Origin: Ruminococcus sp.
GTDB lineage: Bacteria > Bacillota_A > Clostridia > Oscillospirales > Ruminococcaceae
Length of the DNA stretch: 64,000 nucleotides
Assembly (NCBI GenBank): GCA_017480485.1
Contig: JAFVAN010000015.1
Location: 96,863 to 160,862 of the forward strand
Direction of reading: 5' to 3'
Position 1 is the stretch's first letter; each line of letters opens with the position of its first letter. Below are positions 50,375 to 58,259 of the stretch, in pieces. The notes beneath the pieces are model-generated. The model saw only the letters and a program-made list of their open reading frames with translations. It had not been told where the DNA came from and ran no database searches. Position numbers and translations under genes: made by a program.

Positions 50375-53298
50375 GAAGATCATTTCTGCTCGCAAGACTC
50401 TCCCTGCAATACTGGAGAAATCACAAAAGAATATTTTTCACGTTCCTCACTGCGCTGGTGCTGGGCGTCAGCGCTCTTTGCTGTACGGCTCTGCTCATAC
50501 GAAGCGAAAAGCAGGCTGTGCTCGAGGAGGAGCTTCGCCTGCTGGGTGATTATGACCTTATCGCTTATGATCTTCCTGACAGCGCAGCCGAGGAGATAAG
50601 GGCCGACAGCAGGGTGACCGCTTTCGGCAAATATTACAGGCTCGGATATTCCGAGGGCGCCTCGGGAGCGAGAGTAAATGCCGCCGCCTTTGGAGACAAG
50701 CAGTCCCGAGATATTTACCACATGACCTGCTCGAAGGGGCATTATCCCGAGAACGCGGAGGAGGTGGCTCTTGATTCGGCTGCGGCAAAGGCACTGGGCA
50801 TAAGTCCTTATCCCGGAGAGAGGCTCTCCCTCTCTCTTTATTCCCCGAAGGGCAGCCTGATCTCGAAAAAGGAATACACCGTCAGCGGGATATTTGAAGC
50901 CTCGAACAGTATGCTCTACGGCGGCTGGCTGCGATACCCCTCCTGCTATGCGGAAAACGAATACGAAATGCCCGGGGCCTTTTTCTTTAACGATAACAGC
51001 CCTGCATTTTCGGGCAGCAAGGCAACGGTCTTTCTGCAAGCCGATGCTTCACAGGCCGATGCTCTGTTCGATCGGCTTTCGGAGCTCTCGAACACAAAGG
51101 CTGACCGCCCGAACGGCAGATGTTTTGCCTACTCCTATGTTCTCGGAAATGTGTTGGAGCTTTACACCGATCACGGCGAGATATCCGAGCAGACCATCGG
51201 CTGGGCAGTAGAGAACGGCGACACGGTCAGGGACTTCTATTCGGGGATACTTATGCCCGTATTCACGGCGATAGTTTTCATCATCGTGGTGCTGTGCGTG
51301 GTGGGGATAACCGGGAACATCATCCGCGACAGGCGCGAGAGCTTTGCGATACTGAGCAGCCTCGGTCTTGACGGCAGGAGCCTGCGGGCTTACATCGCCT
51401 GCGACCTGACATTGACTGCTGCGCTGTGTACGGCTGTCGGTCTGGGGCTGGGCTGTCTGCTGCACATGGGTATGATCTCGCTGCTGAACCGTCTCTATGA
51501 TCTGAAGCTGCAATTTGGTTTTTCATGCAGCAAGTATGTAAATGCGGTGACCTTCTCGCCTGTGCTGCTGGCCGTGGTAACGGTAATGCTCTGCGTCGCT
51601 GCGGCGATACTGATCTCTCTTATAAGGATCAGAGGAAAGACCCCCTCGGAGCTGCTTGCCGAAAGCAGCAGGACAAGGCGCAGGATAATACGCCCGCACA
51701 GATACAAAAGCTGGAAAAGGCTTATCCGCAAAAGGATACGCCTCGGCAGCGCCGGGATAGCTTTGGTCAGCATCCTTGTAATGGGGACGGCGCTGTTCGG
51801 CTACACCTTTTTCAGGGCTCTTTCGGACAAGAACAATAATGAGCTGAAATTTGAGAAGGAACAGGCGGGCCTCGGGGAATGGGATTATAAAGCCGAGAAG
51901 TCTGACCGATCGCAGATGTATATTTTCAATATTGAAAACCACCACGATAACGGGATAAGCAAAGAGGCTTATTCCCGGCTTGCGGGACAGCCCTTTGTAA
52001 AAAGCATCTTCGGGAAAATGGTCAACCGCTCCACAAGGATCGCGGTAAAGGAGGGCAGCATGGACAAGGATAGGCTGTCTGCTCTAAGGATGTACGACCT
52101 AAGGCCCGCACGAGGCTCCTACAGCACCACCGAGCTTGCAAAGGCAGACAAGGAAGCCGAGGACGCAATGATCTCAGCCATTGGCTACGAAAACGACGAG
52201 CTGATATACAGCCTTCCGACTGTCGGGCTCTTTGATGACGGCCTGGAAGAGCTTGAGCCCCGGGTCACAGAGGGCAGCATCGACCTTGAAAAGCTTCGCT
52301 CGGGAGAAGAGGTGCTGCTTGTTATGACCAAGTCCGGCTATATGTCCTTCAAAGAGCTTTACCACGCCGGCGATGCGCTGCCGCTTTCGGATATAGTTCT
52401 CAGCGACGAGGAGGAGCAGTATGACCTCGGCCATTTTGACCCCTCCGAACACGCCGAGCCTGTTTACAGAAAAAACGTTATGACCGACGACGGCTTTGAA
52501 GTTGAGCTGACCGCTTATGCCTTCGGGGAGAGGAAGGATATTGCCGTCAAAATCGGTGCGGTGGTCGTCCTGGACATAGACGCGGCAAAGAAGTACATGA
52601 CCCCTGCGGCGGTCGGAAATTACGGCATGAACGCTTTTTGCTCCGTTGAAGCATTTAACGCGTGGGGGCTGAAGGACGACAGACTTACAGATGTTTTCGT
52701 GGGGCTTGATGACATAAGCTCTGTGAATAAAGCCGACCTTTACTGGTACGATATGCTCTCCCGCACCAAGGGAATGACGAGCCATTCCACGGCAGAGATC
52801 ACAGCAGGAATGAACCGCGGCACCCGCAAGATTATGAGCGTCTATTACTGCATGATGATAATACTCATATCCACGGCGGCTGTGACGATAGCTATCGGGC
52901 TATACACCGGCATCAGGATACGAAGCAGCAAATTTGCGGTGCTTCGCGCCTGCGGGATGGAGCTTCGACAGATCGTCCGGGTCGTGCTGCGGCAGAACAT
53001 AGTATATCCGATAGTGGGCATTGCTCTCTCCCCCGTACCCGTATGGCTCTGCCAGCGGTATTTCGGGCTTGTCAGGAAGAGATTTGAAGCCGCCGAGGAT
53101 GGTGATTGGCCGCCGGAGCTTCTGTGGATATTTGAACAGATACCGACGAGCTATGACCTTTTCAGCTACAATATCGCTGCGGCTATGGCGGTGATATTTG
53201 GGGTATATCTGGTCATCATCCTTGCGGTCACGCTGCCGCAGATATTGTATCTGAAAAGGCAGTCCATCCCCGCCGAGATCGAAAGATCAAGCTTCTGA
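50371..53298 (+). CDS. ABC transporter permease, FtsX/MacB type, two-domain
   Basis: 975 aa, start at 50371, overlapping the sigma gene stop. An N-terminal helix (FFTFLTALVLGVSALCCTAL), outer domain 1, three helices at about 300-430 (LMPVFTAIVFIIVVLCVVGI and others), an internal helix (LGSAGIALVSILVMGTALFG), a large outer domain 2 (about 490-830) and three final helices ending IAAAMAVIFGVYLVIILAVT. This full-size bacitracin-resistance-type permease corresponds to two FtsX halves. With the ATPase at 53313 it makes a complete exporter or sensor, parallel in layout to the 8.9-13.7 kb locus. Confidence 0.88.
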   Translation: MRRSFLLARLSLQYWRNHKRIFFTFLTALVLGVSALCCTALLIRSEKQAVLEEELRLLGDYDLIAYDLPDSAAEEIRADSRVTAFGKYYRLGYSEGASGARVNAAAFGDKQSRDIYHMTCSKGHYPENAEEVALDSAAAKALGISPYPGERLSLSLYSPKGSLISKKEYTVSGIFEASNSMLYGGWLRYPSCYAENEYEMPGAFFFNDNSPAFSGSKATVFLQADASQADALFDRLSELSNTKADRPNGRCFAYSYVLGNVLELYTDHGEISEQTIGWAVENGDTVRDFYSGILMPVFTAIVFIIVVLCVVGITGNIIRDRRESFAILSSLGLDGRSLRAYIACDLTLTAALCTAVGLGLGCLLHMGMISLLNRLYDLKLQFGFSCSKYVNAVTFSPVLLAVVTVMLCVAAAILISLIRIRGKTPSELLAESSRTRRRIIRPHRYKSWKRLIRKRIRLGSAGIALVSILVMGTALFGYTFFRALSDKNNNELKFEKEQAGLGEWDYKAEKSDRSQMYIFNIENHHDNGISKEAYSRLAGQPFVKSIFGKMVNRSTRIAVKEGSMDKDRLSALRMYDLRPARGSYSTTELAKADKEAEDAMISAIGYENDELIYSLPTVGLFDDGLEELEPRVTEGSIDLEKLRSGEEVLLVMTKSGYMSFKELYHAGDALPLSDIVLSDEEEQYDLGHFDPSEHAEPVYRKNVMTDDGFEVELTAYAFGERKDIAVKIGAVVVLDIDAAKKYMTPAAVGNYGMNAFCSVEAFNAWGLKDDRLTDVFVGLDDISSVNKADLYWYDMLSRTKGMTSHSTAEITAGMNRGTRKIMSVYYCMMIILISTAAVTIAIGLYTGIRIRSSKFAVLRACGMELRQIVRVVLRQNIVYPIVGIALSPVPVWLCQRYFGLVRKRFEAAEDGDWPPELLWIFEQIPTSYDLFSYNIAAAMAVIFGVYLVIILAVTLPQILYLKRQSIPAEIERSSF

Positions 53299-53312
53299 AA
53301 GGAGATACAGCT

Positions 53313-53981
53313 ATGAGCGAGATACAGATAAGCGCCAAGGGGCTCACCAAGGAATACAAGATGGGCAACGAGACCGTCCGCGCCCTTCGCGGGGTGGATA
53401 TCGAGATTGAACAGGGCAGCTTCACGGCCATCGTCGGCACCAGCGGCAGCGGGAAATCGACGCTGCTGCATCTGCTGGGCTGCCTCGACAGACCCACAGC
53501 CGGAGAGATAAAAATAGGCGATCAGGTAATCACGCAGACAAGGGACCGCGAGCTTGCCCGCATCAGGCGGGAGCGCATAGGGTTCGTGTTTCAAAGGTTC
53601 TGCCTGATACAAGAGATGACGGTGCTCGAAAACATCACGGCGCCGATACTGCTTTCAAACCGCAGGCCCGACACGGCAGCGATAGACGACCTCTGCGAGA
53701 CCCTCGGACTTGCAGACAGAAAATCGCATCTGCCCTCCCAGCTAAGCGGCGGCCAGCAGCAGCGTGTCGCCATTGCAAGGGCCCTTGCCAACGACCCGCA
53801 GATGATCCTCTGCGACGAGCCGACAGGCAACCTTGACAAAAGGACCAGTGAGGAGGTCACAGCGCTCCTGCAAGAGGTGAACCGAAAATACCGCAAAACG
53901 ATACTTATCGTCACCCACGACCCCGCGATAGCGGAAAGCGCCGAAAGGGTGATAAGGATCGAGGACGGAAGGATAATTTAA
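53313..53981 (+). CDS. ABC transporter ATP-binding protein (MacB/LolD type)
   Basis: 222 aa, start behind AAAGGAG, 14 bases after the permease. Walker A GTSGSGKST, Q-loop VFQRFCLIQEMTVLENITAP, signature LSGGQQQRVAIARA, Walker B MILCDEPTGNLD and switch His LIVTHDPAI are intact. Partner of the two-domain permease upstream. Confidence 0.95.
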   Translation: MSEIQISAKGLTKEYKMGNETVRALRGVDIEIEQGSFTAIVGTSGSGKSTLLHLLGCLDRPTAGEIKIGDQVITQTRDRELARIRRERIGFVFQRFCLIQEMTVLENITAPILLSNRRPDTAAIDDLCETLGLADRKSHLPSQLSGGQQQRVAIARALANDPQMILCDEPTGNLDKRTSEEVTALLQEVNRKYRKTILIVTHDPAIAESAERVIRIEDGRII

Positions 53982-53988
53982 AACTAAA

Positions 53989-54029
53989 AACAGTACCTCA
54001 CCCCCGGCGGGGGGAGGTACTGTTTGTTT
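53989..54029. terminator. Bidirectional terminator with family D-like arms
   Basis: AACAGTACCTC-ACCCCCGGCGGGG-GGAGGTACTGTT followed by T-rich sequence, between convergent genes. Confidence 0.85.
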
Positions 54030-54036
54030 TTGTGAT

Positions 54037-54439
54037 TTAGAACAGGTTGAAGGGGAAAATGCTTGAATTGGGGTTAGATCCTGAATTAGAGGTGTTGTTT
54101 CCAAAATTGTTGCCATTAATTGAAACCTCTCCGATCTCGATCTGTGTTTCAGCAAGAACAGTCTCGATCTCATTGTAGGTAACAGCTCTTGTAACATTAC
54201 CTATAGTCGGCCACGAATAGCTGTGCGTGCTGTCGTTTGCGGTGTTTGCAGGAACAATAATCGCAGAAGCTTTAGTGCCTTCCTCGTATTCTTCTGTAGA
54301 AACCGTCTCGCCTGCTGCGTTTACAAAGGTTACGGTGTATTCCTCTCTAACATCCTCGGCCAGAACGTTTATGGGAAGCGTGTTCAGCAGCGCCGCCGCA
54401 AGCAGCACGCTGGTCGCCTTCTGCAAACCTTTTTTTCAT
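54037..54439 (-). pseudogene. Small secreted protein gene with a shifted frame at an A7 run after the start
   Basis: The best start is the ATG at 54439, nine bases after GGAGGG, but it is followed by seven As (T run at 54430-54436 on the plus strand). With seven As the frame leaves the gene at once; with six it would read MKKGLQKATSVLLAAALLNT..., a perfect signal peptide joined to the 129-residue frame below. The mature part is YTVTFVNAAGETVSTEEYEE, in the style of bacterial repeat (InlB B/Flg_new-like) domains, then an Asn/Ser/Gly-rich tail. It may be a true frameshift, a sequencing error, slippage-based phase variation, or initiation at an in-frame TTG at 54426. Confidence 0.6.
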
Positions 54440-54619
54440 ATATTTATCCCTCCATTTGTAATAAGCTCTGTACTTGGTCGTTTATTACTTTCAACATCGA
54501 CATCGGCACATTCGGCCGCTGCTGAGGATGGATGAGATATAAAGCTTTTTCTTTTGATCTCCCCTGATCGAGATTAAAACATACAATACCTATCTTTTTG
54601 GTATGTATTTGATATACAA

Positions 54620-54648
54620 ATTATACCACACGCAGGGGCTTTTGTCAA
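54620..54648 (-). promoter_or_regulatory. Sigma-A promoter of the small secreted protein gene
   Basis: Minus-strand TTGACA, 17-base spacer ending TGG, TATAAT; leader of about 175 bases. Confidence 0.8.
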
Positions 54649-54707
54649 CTCCTGCGGATGATATTTGTATACATTCACTTATTTTTAACAGTGGGCAGGG
54701 CTTGCTT

Positions 54708-55745
54708 TCAGATAAACAGGCTCATATCCGACTGCTCGCCGGAGCCCAGGAAGGTGGAAACGCCGCCCAGCTCTATGCCGTCCACCAGCTCCTCCTTGTG
54801 TATGCCCATGATATCCATCGACATCTGGCAGGCAACAAGGCGGACGCCGTGGTCAAGGGCCTGCTGCATAAGCTCCTCCAAAGAGCTTACGCCCTTGCTC
54901 TTCATAATGCCCCTTATCATCTTTGCGCCCATGCCGCCCATGTTCATCCTCGAGAGGCCCAGCTTCTTGGTGCCGCGGGGCATCATAAAGCCGAACATCT
55001 TTTCAATGAAGGGCTTCTTGACCTTCACCTTCTCCGGCCGCCTGAGTATATTCAGGCCCCAGAAGGTGAAGAAGATAGTCACTTTCCTGCCCATGGCCGC
55101 GGCGCCGTTGGCCATAATGAAGGCGGCAATGGTCTTGTCCAGATCGCCGCTGAAAACAACGAAGGTCTTGTCGTCGCCGCCCGAGACGGCAGCTGCTGCG
55201 GCCTTGGGCTCGCTCTTTTCGATGTTGGCCTTTATAACGCCGTCGGTAAAGCTTATGTCCAGCAGCTTGTGACCCGTCCTGTCGCACCACACCTTGATGT
55301 CAGAATAGAAGGCATCCTCGGTGGCCTCAACATAAACTCTCTGGCCCTTCTTGAGGCCCCGCACGGTGTCCGCCACCTTGACTATGGGGCCGGGGCACTT
55401 GAGGCCCTTGGCGTCGATGTAAACGGGCTTGATGTTCTTCAGGGCATTTGAGTAGGCGTCGTAGCCGCCCTCCACATTATATGCGTCGTAGCCGCGGTCC
55501 GTCAGTATCTCGGCCACCTCTTCGGAAAAGTCTCCTGTCCTGCAAATAGCATAAACAGGCTTATCCTTTGGCACCTTGTCAAGGCCCGTGCCTATTTGCG
55601 AGAAGGGAACGTTGATCGCACCGTCAAGGCCCTTTATAAGCACCTCGTCTGGCTCTCGCAGGTCCAGCACCGTCACCTCTCCCAAGTCAAGCTCGGCAAA
55701 GGCTTCGGGGCTTATTCTTTTTATCTCGGTGTCTATCTCTGCCAT
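54708..55745 (-). CDS. Rhodanese-TusA-DsrE fusion protein (persulfide trafficking)
   Basis: 345 aa in three domains. Rhodanese (about 10-100): VLDLREPDE, then YAICRTGDFS with the persulfide-carrying Cys. TusA/SirA-like (about 108-180): DAKGLKCPGPIVKV with the CPGP Cys. DsrE-like (about 195-345): FVVFSGDLDKTIAAFIMANG, FFTFWGLNIL and VRLVACQMSMDIMGI with its Cys. This order puts three sulfur-relay cysteines in one chain; similar domain sets are found behind CoA-disulfide reductases. It is divergent from the sulfur-carrier operon, which makes it the probable persulfide donor for that pathway. Confidence 0.9.
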   Translation of the reverse strand: MAEIDTEIKRISPEAFAELDLGEVTVLDLREPDEVLIKGLDGAINVPFSQIGTGLDKVPKDKPVYAICRTGDFSEEVAEILTDRGYDAYNVEGGYDAYSNALKNIKPVYIDAKGLKCPGPIVKVADTVRGLKKGQRVYVEATEDAFYSDIKVWCDRTGHKLLDISFTDGVIKANIEKSEPKAAAAAVSGGDDKTFVVFSGDLDKTIAAFIMANGAAAMGRKVTIFFTFWGLNILRRPEKVKVKKPFIEKMFGFMMPRGTKKLGLSRMNMGGMGAKMIRGIMKSKGVSSLEELMQQALDHGVRLVACQMSMDIMGIHKEELVDGIELGGVSTFLGSGEQSDMSLFI

Positions 55746-55780
55746 ATAAGGTCATCCTTTCGTGATCGTCAATAGCAATT

Positions 55781-55806
55781 CCTACTAAACATATTAAAAT
55801 AGTAGG
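55781..55806. promoter_or_regulatory. Operator-like palindrome just downstream of the fusion gene's promoter
   Basis: CCTACT and AGTAGG, perfect 6-bp arms 14 bases apart with an AT-rich middle. It lies about a dozen bases past the expected transcription start, a classic place for a repressor. The AT-rich interior resembles Rrf2-type (CymR/IscR) sites, but I cannot name the protein. An RNA hairpin is the alternative. Confidence 0.5.
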
Positions 55807-55824
55807 CTTTGCTGTTCTGCTATC

Positions 55825-55853
55825 ATTATAACTCTGATGACCGCCTTTGTCAA
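55825..55853 (-). promoter_or_regulatory. Sigma-A promoter of the rhodanese-TusA-DsrE gene
   Basis: Minus-strand TTGACA, 17-base spacer, TATAAT. Confidence 0.85.
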
Positions 55854-55964
55854 TCAGGTAATTGTAAATTTTTTGTATCTCGGTCCGAGGCCACGAGAGC
55901 CCAGTCCCGCAAAATCGGTGTTCTTGATAAAAAAATATGAGAATAGAAATTCATACTTAACCTA

Positions 55965-55993
55965 TTGACTTGCTATGATTTATGTGCTATGCT
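55965..55993 (+). promoter_or_regulatory. Promoter of the sulfur-carrier operon
   Basis: TTGACT, 17-base spacer ending TGC, TATGCT. Between this and the divergent promoter (55854-55964) I see no further gene or riboswitch; a short GC-rich stretch at about 55880-55920 can form a weak hairpin. Confidence 0.7.
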
Positions 55994-56070
55994 GTTAAAG
56001 GCAGGGGGCGGAGCGTAAGCTCGATCTCCTCACTCTGCTTACCTTATTCAAGCAAGAAGGGCGTGATGGC

Positions 56071-56406
56071 ATGGGATTCAATACGGAGCTTCTTCAAAGC
56101 GGAGTGATCCCCGACAAGCAGAACGGCGCGACTCTGCCGCCTGTTTATCAGGTGAATGCCTACTCCCACGCCTCTGCCGAGGAGCTTGAGAGCATATTCG
56201 CGGGAAAAGCGGCTGGGCATTCGGGTGCGGTTCGTAAAAAGCATGACCCCCGAGGAGATATCCCCCTGATGACCGAGCTTGCGGAGAAGAACGCCATAGC
56301 CTCGATGCCGACGCTGATAGTCTTCAAGGACGGAGCAGAGGCTGCAAGGCTAACGGGCTTCAAGCCGAAGAACGAGATCAAAACAGCAATAGAGAATGTG
56401 AGGTAA
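56071..56406 (+). pseudogene. Chimera of O-acetylhomoserine sulfhydrylase N-terminus and thioredoxin C-terminus
   Basis: 111 aa behind GAAGGG. Residues 1-51 (MGFNTELLQSGVIPDKQNGA ... LESIFAGKAAGHS) are the first 50 residues of a MetY/Met17-type sulfhydrylase, stopping where YTRxxNPT should follow. Residues from about 62 (DIPLMTELAEKNAIASMPTL, then IVFKDGAEAARLTGFKPKNE) are the C-terminal half of a thioredoxin, with cis-Pro in SMPT but without the WCGPC half. The joint (GAVRKKHDPRG) belongs to neither. A deletion that removed the rest of metY and the front of trx explains this best. It lacks PLP Lys and redox Cys, so neither activity can remain. Confidence 0.8.
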
Positions 56407-56410
56407 GGAC

Positions 56411-56617
56411 ATGACTATTTTGGTTGCAGGAGTAAAAAAAGAATTTGAAGAGGGCCTGACTGTGGCAAAGCTCATAGAGCTTGAAAACGTAGAGACCCCC
56501 GAGTATGTTACGGTAACGATCAACGACGATTTTGTTGAGAGCGGCAGCTTTGCGGCCACCACTCTCAAGGACGGCGACAGCGTTGAGTTTCTTTATTTTA
56601 TGGGAGGCGGCTGCTGA
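56411..56617 (+). CDS. ThiS/MoaD-like sulfur carrier with C-terminal GGGC
   Basis: 68 aa, four bases after the chimera. Ubiquitin-like fold: MTILVAGVKKEFEEGLTVAK, VTINDDFVESGSF, LKDGDSVEFLYFMGGGC. Active carriers end in Gly-Gly. Here an extra Cys follows, so the adjacent JAMM protease would have to trim it before the E1-like enzyme can adenylate the glycine. It is thus of the HcyS/QbsE type (protein-thiocarboxylate sulfur donors for amino acid or siderophore synthesis) rather than of the thiamine type; no thiG or thiH is present. Confidence 0.88.
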   Translation: MTILVAGVKKEFEEGLTVAKLIELENVETPEYVTVTINDDFVESGSFAATTLKDGDSVEFLYFMGGGC

Positions 56618-57423
56618 TGGCTTTTTCAAACGAACAGCTTGAAAGATATTCAAGACACATCATTCTTAAAGAGGTGGGCGTTAAGGGGCAGAAGAAGCTG
56701 CTGGCCTCCAAGGTGCTCATCATCGGAGCGGGCGGTCTGGGCGCTCCTGCTGCAATGTATCTTGCGGCGGCAGGCGTCGGCACCATCGGCATCGCGGACG
56801 CGGACGAGGTGGATCTCTCCAACCTCCAGCGCCAGATAATCCACGCCACCAAGGACGTAGGCAAGCCCAAGGTCCAGTCCGCAAAGGAGACCATGAACGA
56901 GCTGAACCCCGACGTGACGGTCAACGTTTATCATACCTTTGTTGACAGCTCCAATATTCTGGACCTCGTTAAGGAGTATGATTTCGTCATCGACGGCACC
57001 GACAACTTCCCAGCGAAGTTCCTGATAAACGACGCCTGCGTAATGGCGGGCAAGCCCTTCTGCCATGCGGGAATCATCCGCTTCAAGGGCCAGCTGATGA
57101 CCTATGTTCCGGGAGAGGGTCCCTGCTACCGCTGCGTATTCAAGGAGCCGCCCCCAAAGGACGCCGTCCCCACCTGCAAGCAGGCGGGCGTTATCGGCGC
57201 CATGGGCGGAGTCATTGGCTCGCTGCAGGCTATGGAGGCAGTAAAATACATCATCGGCCAGGGCGAGCTGCTGACGGGCAGCCTGCTGACCTTTGACGCC
57301 CTCAAGATGGACTGGCGAAAGGTAAAGCTCCCCCGCCGCGTGGCCTCCTGCCCCGTTTGCGGAGACCACCCGACCATCACGGAGCTCATCGACTACGAAC
57401 AGGCGGAGTGTGACCTGAAATGA
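56617..57423 (+). CDS. E1-like adenylyltransferase (ThiF/MoeB/HesA family)
   Basis: 268 aa; ATG overlaps the carrier gene's stop. The ATP-binding loop is LIIGAGGLGAPAAMYLAAAG, then DADEVDLSNLQRQIIHATKD, FVIDGTDNFPAKFLINDACV, first zinc pair CYRCVF, the PTCKQAGVIGAMGGVIGSLQ loop and second zinc pair CPVCGDHP. It adenylates the carrier C-terminus so that sulfur can be loaded as a thiocarboxylate. No rhodanese domain is attached; the divergent fusion protein could provide the persulfide. The full motif set is intact. Confidence 0.93.
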   Translation: MAFSNEQLERYSRHIILKEVGVKGQKKLLASKVLIIGAGGLGAPAAMYLAAAGVGTIGIADADEVDLSNLQRQIIHATKDVGKPKVQSAKETMNELNPDVTVNVYHTFVDSSNILDLVKEYDFVIDGTDNFPAKFLINDACVMAGKPFCHAGIIRFKGQLMTYVPGEGPCYRCVFKEPPPKDAVPTCKQAGVIGAMGGVIGSLQAMEAVKYIIGQGELLTGSLLTFDALKMDWRKVKLPRRVASCPVCGDHPTITELIDYEQAECDLK

Positions 57424-57839
57424 AGATAACCCTGAAACGGGCCGACTATGAAAAGCTTCTGGCCCACGCAAAGAGCTGCCTGCCCGAGGAGGCCTGCGGC
57501 CTTATCGGCGGAACCAAGGATGAGGACGCCAAGCACATAGAGGAGGTCTATCTGCTGAAGAACACCGACCATTCCAATGAGCACTTCACCCTTGACCCCA
57601 AAGAGCAGCTGGCAGCCATAAAGGATATGCGCTCGAAGGGGCTGGTGCCCCTTGGCAACTGGCACTCTCATCCCGAAAGCCCCTCCCGCCCCTCGGAGGA
57701 GGACAAGAGGCTGAGCTTCGACAGCACCGCCAGCTACATGATACTTTCCCTTATGGTCCCAGACGAGCCCGTGCTGAACAGCTTTCACGTCGAGGACCGT
57801 CGGGATGTCACCAAGGAGGAGCTTGTGATCATTGACTGA
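57420..57839 (+). CDS. JAMM/MPN+ metalloprotease for the sulfur carrier
   Basis: 139 aa, overlapping the E1 gene by four bases (ATGA). EEACGLIGG (the JAMM Glu) near residue 23 and the zinc motif GNWHSHPESPSRPSEEDKRL (HxH, then Ser and Asp) are intact. Family members cleave a residue or adduct after the GlyGly of carrier proteins: Mec+ of Mycobacterium releases Cys from CysO, and QbsD-type enzymes trim encoded extra residues. Here the extra residue is encoded (the C-terminal Cys of the carrier), so trimming and perhaps amino acid release are both possible. Confidence 0.92.
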   Translation: MKITLKRADYEKLLAHAKSCLPEEACGLIGGTKDEDAKHIEEVYLLKNTDHSNEHFTLDPKEQLAAIKDMRSKGLVPLGNWHSHPESPSRPSEEDKRLSFDSTASYMILSLMVPDEPVLNSFHVEDRRDVTKEELVIID

Positions 57840-57903
57840 AACGCGGCGAGAAGCGCGGCGGGGGAGGCTTTCCGGCTTTCTGCCGCTTTGTGGGCCGCCG
57901 CAC

Positions 57904-57999
57904 AGTGAATAGTGAAAAAAGAATAGTGAATAATGAAGGTGTCGCCTGCGGCGATGGTTTTTGTTCGTTTGCGGGCGGCTTCATTATTCACTTTTTTTT
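57904..57999. repeat. Heptamer-armed palindrome, family A (copy A2)
   Basis: GTGAATAGTGAA... heptamers, core GTGTCGCC-TGC-GGCGATGG (as in A1), a second GC hairpin, and right arm TTCATTATTCAC with a T run. Confidence 0.85.
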
Positions 58000-58010
58000 A
58001 TATGTGTAGT

Positions 58011-58110
58011 ATTCGGTCCGAAAGGATATCTCCCCCACCGGGGGGGAGATATCCTTTCGGGCATCCCACTCTCCGCCGCGCAGCGGCGGAGAGTGAAGAC
58101 ACATTCGATC
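58011..58110. repeat. Double-hairpin repeat, family D (copy D10, long form)
   Basis: ATTCGGTCCGAAAGGATATC stem around CCCCCACCGGGGGG, then CACTCTCCGCCGC/GCGGCGGAGAGTG, then CATTCGATC. The same three-part order as D6 with paired substitutions in both stems. Confidence 0.85.
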
Positions 58111-58169
58111 TCCGTGCCATGACAAAAACATAATTTGTGCAAAGGCCGTATTGTTACGGGTTTAAGCTA

Positions 58170-58198
58170 TTTACTTTTCATCCCATATGTGATATAAT
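58170..58198 (+). promoter_or_regulatory. Sigma-A promoter of the CotH gene
   Basis: TTTACT, 17-base spacer ending TGA, TATAAT. Confidence 0.82.
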
Positions 58199-58259
58199 AA
58201 TATTACCAAAAATCAGCAGCGTTTATTTTGCGGCCCCGTGCCGCAGAAAGGAGGAGCGT

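Noticed and set aside
55860..55964. Riboswitch (SAM or T-box) before the sulfur operon
   Set aside because: The sulfur context invited it, but the region lies upstream of the promoter at 55965, and neither the SAM-box core nor a T-box sequence is visible.
58137..58259. Longer start for the CotH gene
   Set aside because: It would begin upstream of the promoter (-35 at 58170). The ATG at 58260 has AAAGGAGG and opens a signal peptide.
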